In this document: in pieces, positions 5,191 to 5,486 of the stretch
How the letters are laid out: each line of letters begins with the position of its first letter
Position numbering within the stretch: the stretch's first letter is position 1
Assembly (NCBI GenBank): GCA_905197385.1
Contig: CAJJYO010000116.1
Span: forward strand, 1 to 5,486
From: an uncultured Collinsella sp.
GTDB lineage: Bacteria > Actinomycetota > Coriobacteriia > Coriobacteriales > Coriobacteriaceae
Direction of reading: 5' to 3'
DNA: 5,486 nucleotides
Notes under the pieces: generated by a model
Databases searched by the model: none
What the model was told of the DNA's origin: nothing
The model's input: only the letters and a program-made list of their open reading frames with translations
Made by a program: the position numbers and the translations under genes

Positions 5191-5486
5191 ATGGACGACC
5201 TTTTTTCTGCTTCGACGCGTGAGCGCTCCTTTCGGAATGCGCCGCTTGCGGTGCGCATGCGCCCCAATTCGCTCGACGAGTATGTGGGCCAGCAAAAGGC
5301 CGTCGGTAAGGGCTCGTGGTTGCGTGCCGCAATTGAGCACGACGTGCTGTCGAGTGTGATTCTGTACGGGCCGGCTGGTACGGGCAAGACGACGCTGGCA
5401 CATATTATCGCCAACCATACCAAGAGTGAGTTTGTCGAGGTCAGCGCCGTGACGGGCACCGTGAAGGACTTGCGCCGTGTGATTGA
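5191..5486 (+). CDS. rarA: RarA/MgsA-type AAA+ ATPase, N-terminal part
   Basis: This is the N-terminal part (98 residues plus) of a replication-associated recombination protein A, an AAA+ ATPase related to clamp-loader subunits and RuvB that acts at stalled or gapped replication forks. The family opening is clear: LAVRMRPNSLDEYVGQQ (19-35), the conserved box before the nucleotide site, then the Walker A motif GPAGTGKT (60-67), and VSAVTGTVKDLR (84-95), which corresponds to the RarA segment usually written as ISAVTSGVKEIR. The Walker B, sensor and C-terminal tetramerisation regions lie outside the window. The start is uncertain: ATG at 5191 has GGGA five bases upstream, while an in-frame ATG at 5185 would add two residues but has no spaced ribosome binding site. 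It follows the dNTPase by 60 bases. Confidence 0.9.
   Translation, partial: MDDLFSASTRERSFRNAPLAVRMRPNSLDEYVGQQKAVGKGSWLRAAIEHDVLSSVILYGPAGTGKTTLAHIIANHTKSEFVEVSAVTGTVKDLRRVI

Noticed and set aside
4270..5418. Long open frame on the - strand (382 codons)
   Set aside because: It lies opposite the dNTPase and rarA, whose motifs are unmistakable. Long antisense frames are expected with this codon usage, and its translation shows no recognisable motif.
3883..5486. Phage-defence island (dNTPase plus ATPase)
   Set aside because: Both proteins match housekeeping families, and no defence partner, integrase or compositional shift is visible.

Overview
The window looks like a chromosomal housekeeping stretch of a fairly GC-rich bacterium. 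It fits a Gram-positive actinomycete-type lineage, most plausibly a Coriobacteriia (Collinsella-like) genome. The reasons are a TTG start, G/C-ending codons, strong AGGAG-type ribosome binding sites, a lysine/arginine-rich tail on the lipoprotein signal peptidase, and the gene mix. The genus is an inference from style; no marker gene here proves it. All convincing genes are on the + strand. No tRNA, rRNA, CRISPR array or insertion sequence is visible.

Layout. Positions 1-356 hold no convincing gene. They contain a base-paired region (about 24-136), two tandem hairpins (174-200 and 206-244) of which the second is a textbook intrinsic terminator, and then a short leader before lspA. Positions 357-1969 form a tight two-gene unit: lspA (signal peptidase II) and an RluA/RluD-family pseudouridine synthase that overlaps it by one base. 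After an 82-base gap with a plausible promoter comes a membrane-bound processive family-2 glycosyltransferase (2052-3347). A 16-bp stem with a T-run follows (3356-3397), and only about 20 bases later the ribosome binding site of a short A24 prepilin peptidase (3429-3851). Next is an HD-domain dNTP triphosphohydrolase (3883-5130). The window ends inside the N-terminus of a RarA/MgsA-type AAA+ ATPase (from 5191).

How the genes relate. lspA acts in lipoprotein maturation and its partner in rRNA modification; pairing of these two genes is common in bacteria and is probably transcriptional convenience. The glycosyltransferase (exopolysaccharide or cell-surface glycan) and the prepilin peptidase are both cell-surface functions, but no pilin, secretion ATPase or polysaccharide partner gene is present, so a joint pathway is unproven. 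The dNTPase and RarA both belong to the nucleotide pool / replication-fork theme.

I did not find a clear undescribed system. The most interesting parts are noncoding: the structured, terminator-ended region upstream of lspA, and the terminator-like hairpin carrying a GGGGACAGGCACC loop motif placed directly before the prepilin peptidase.
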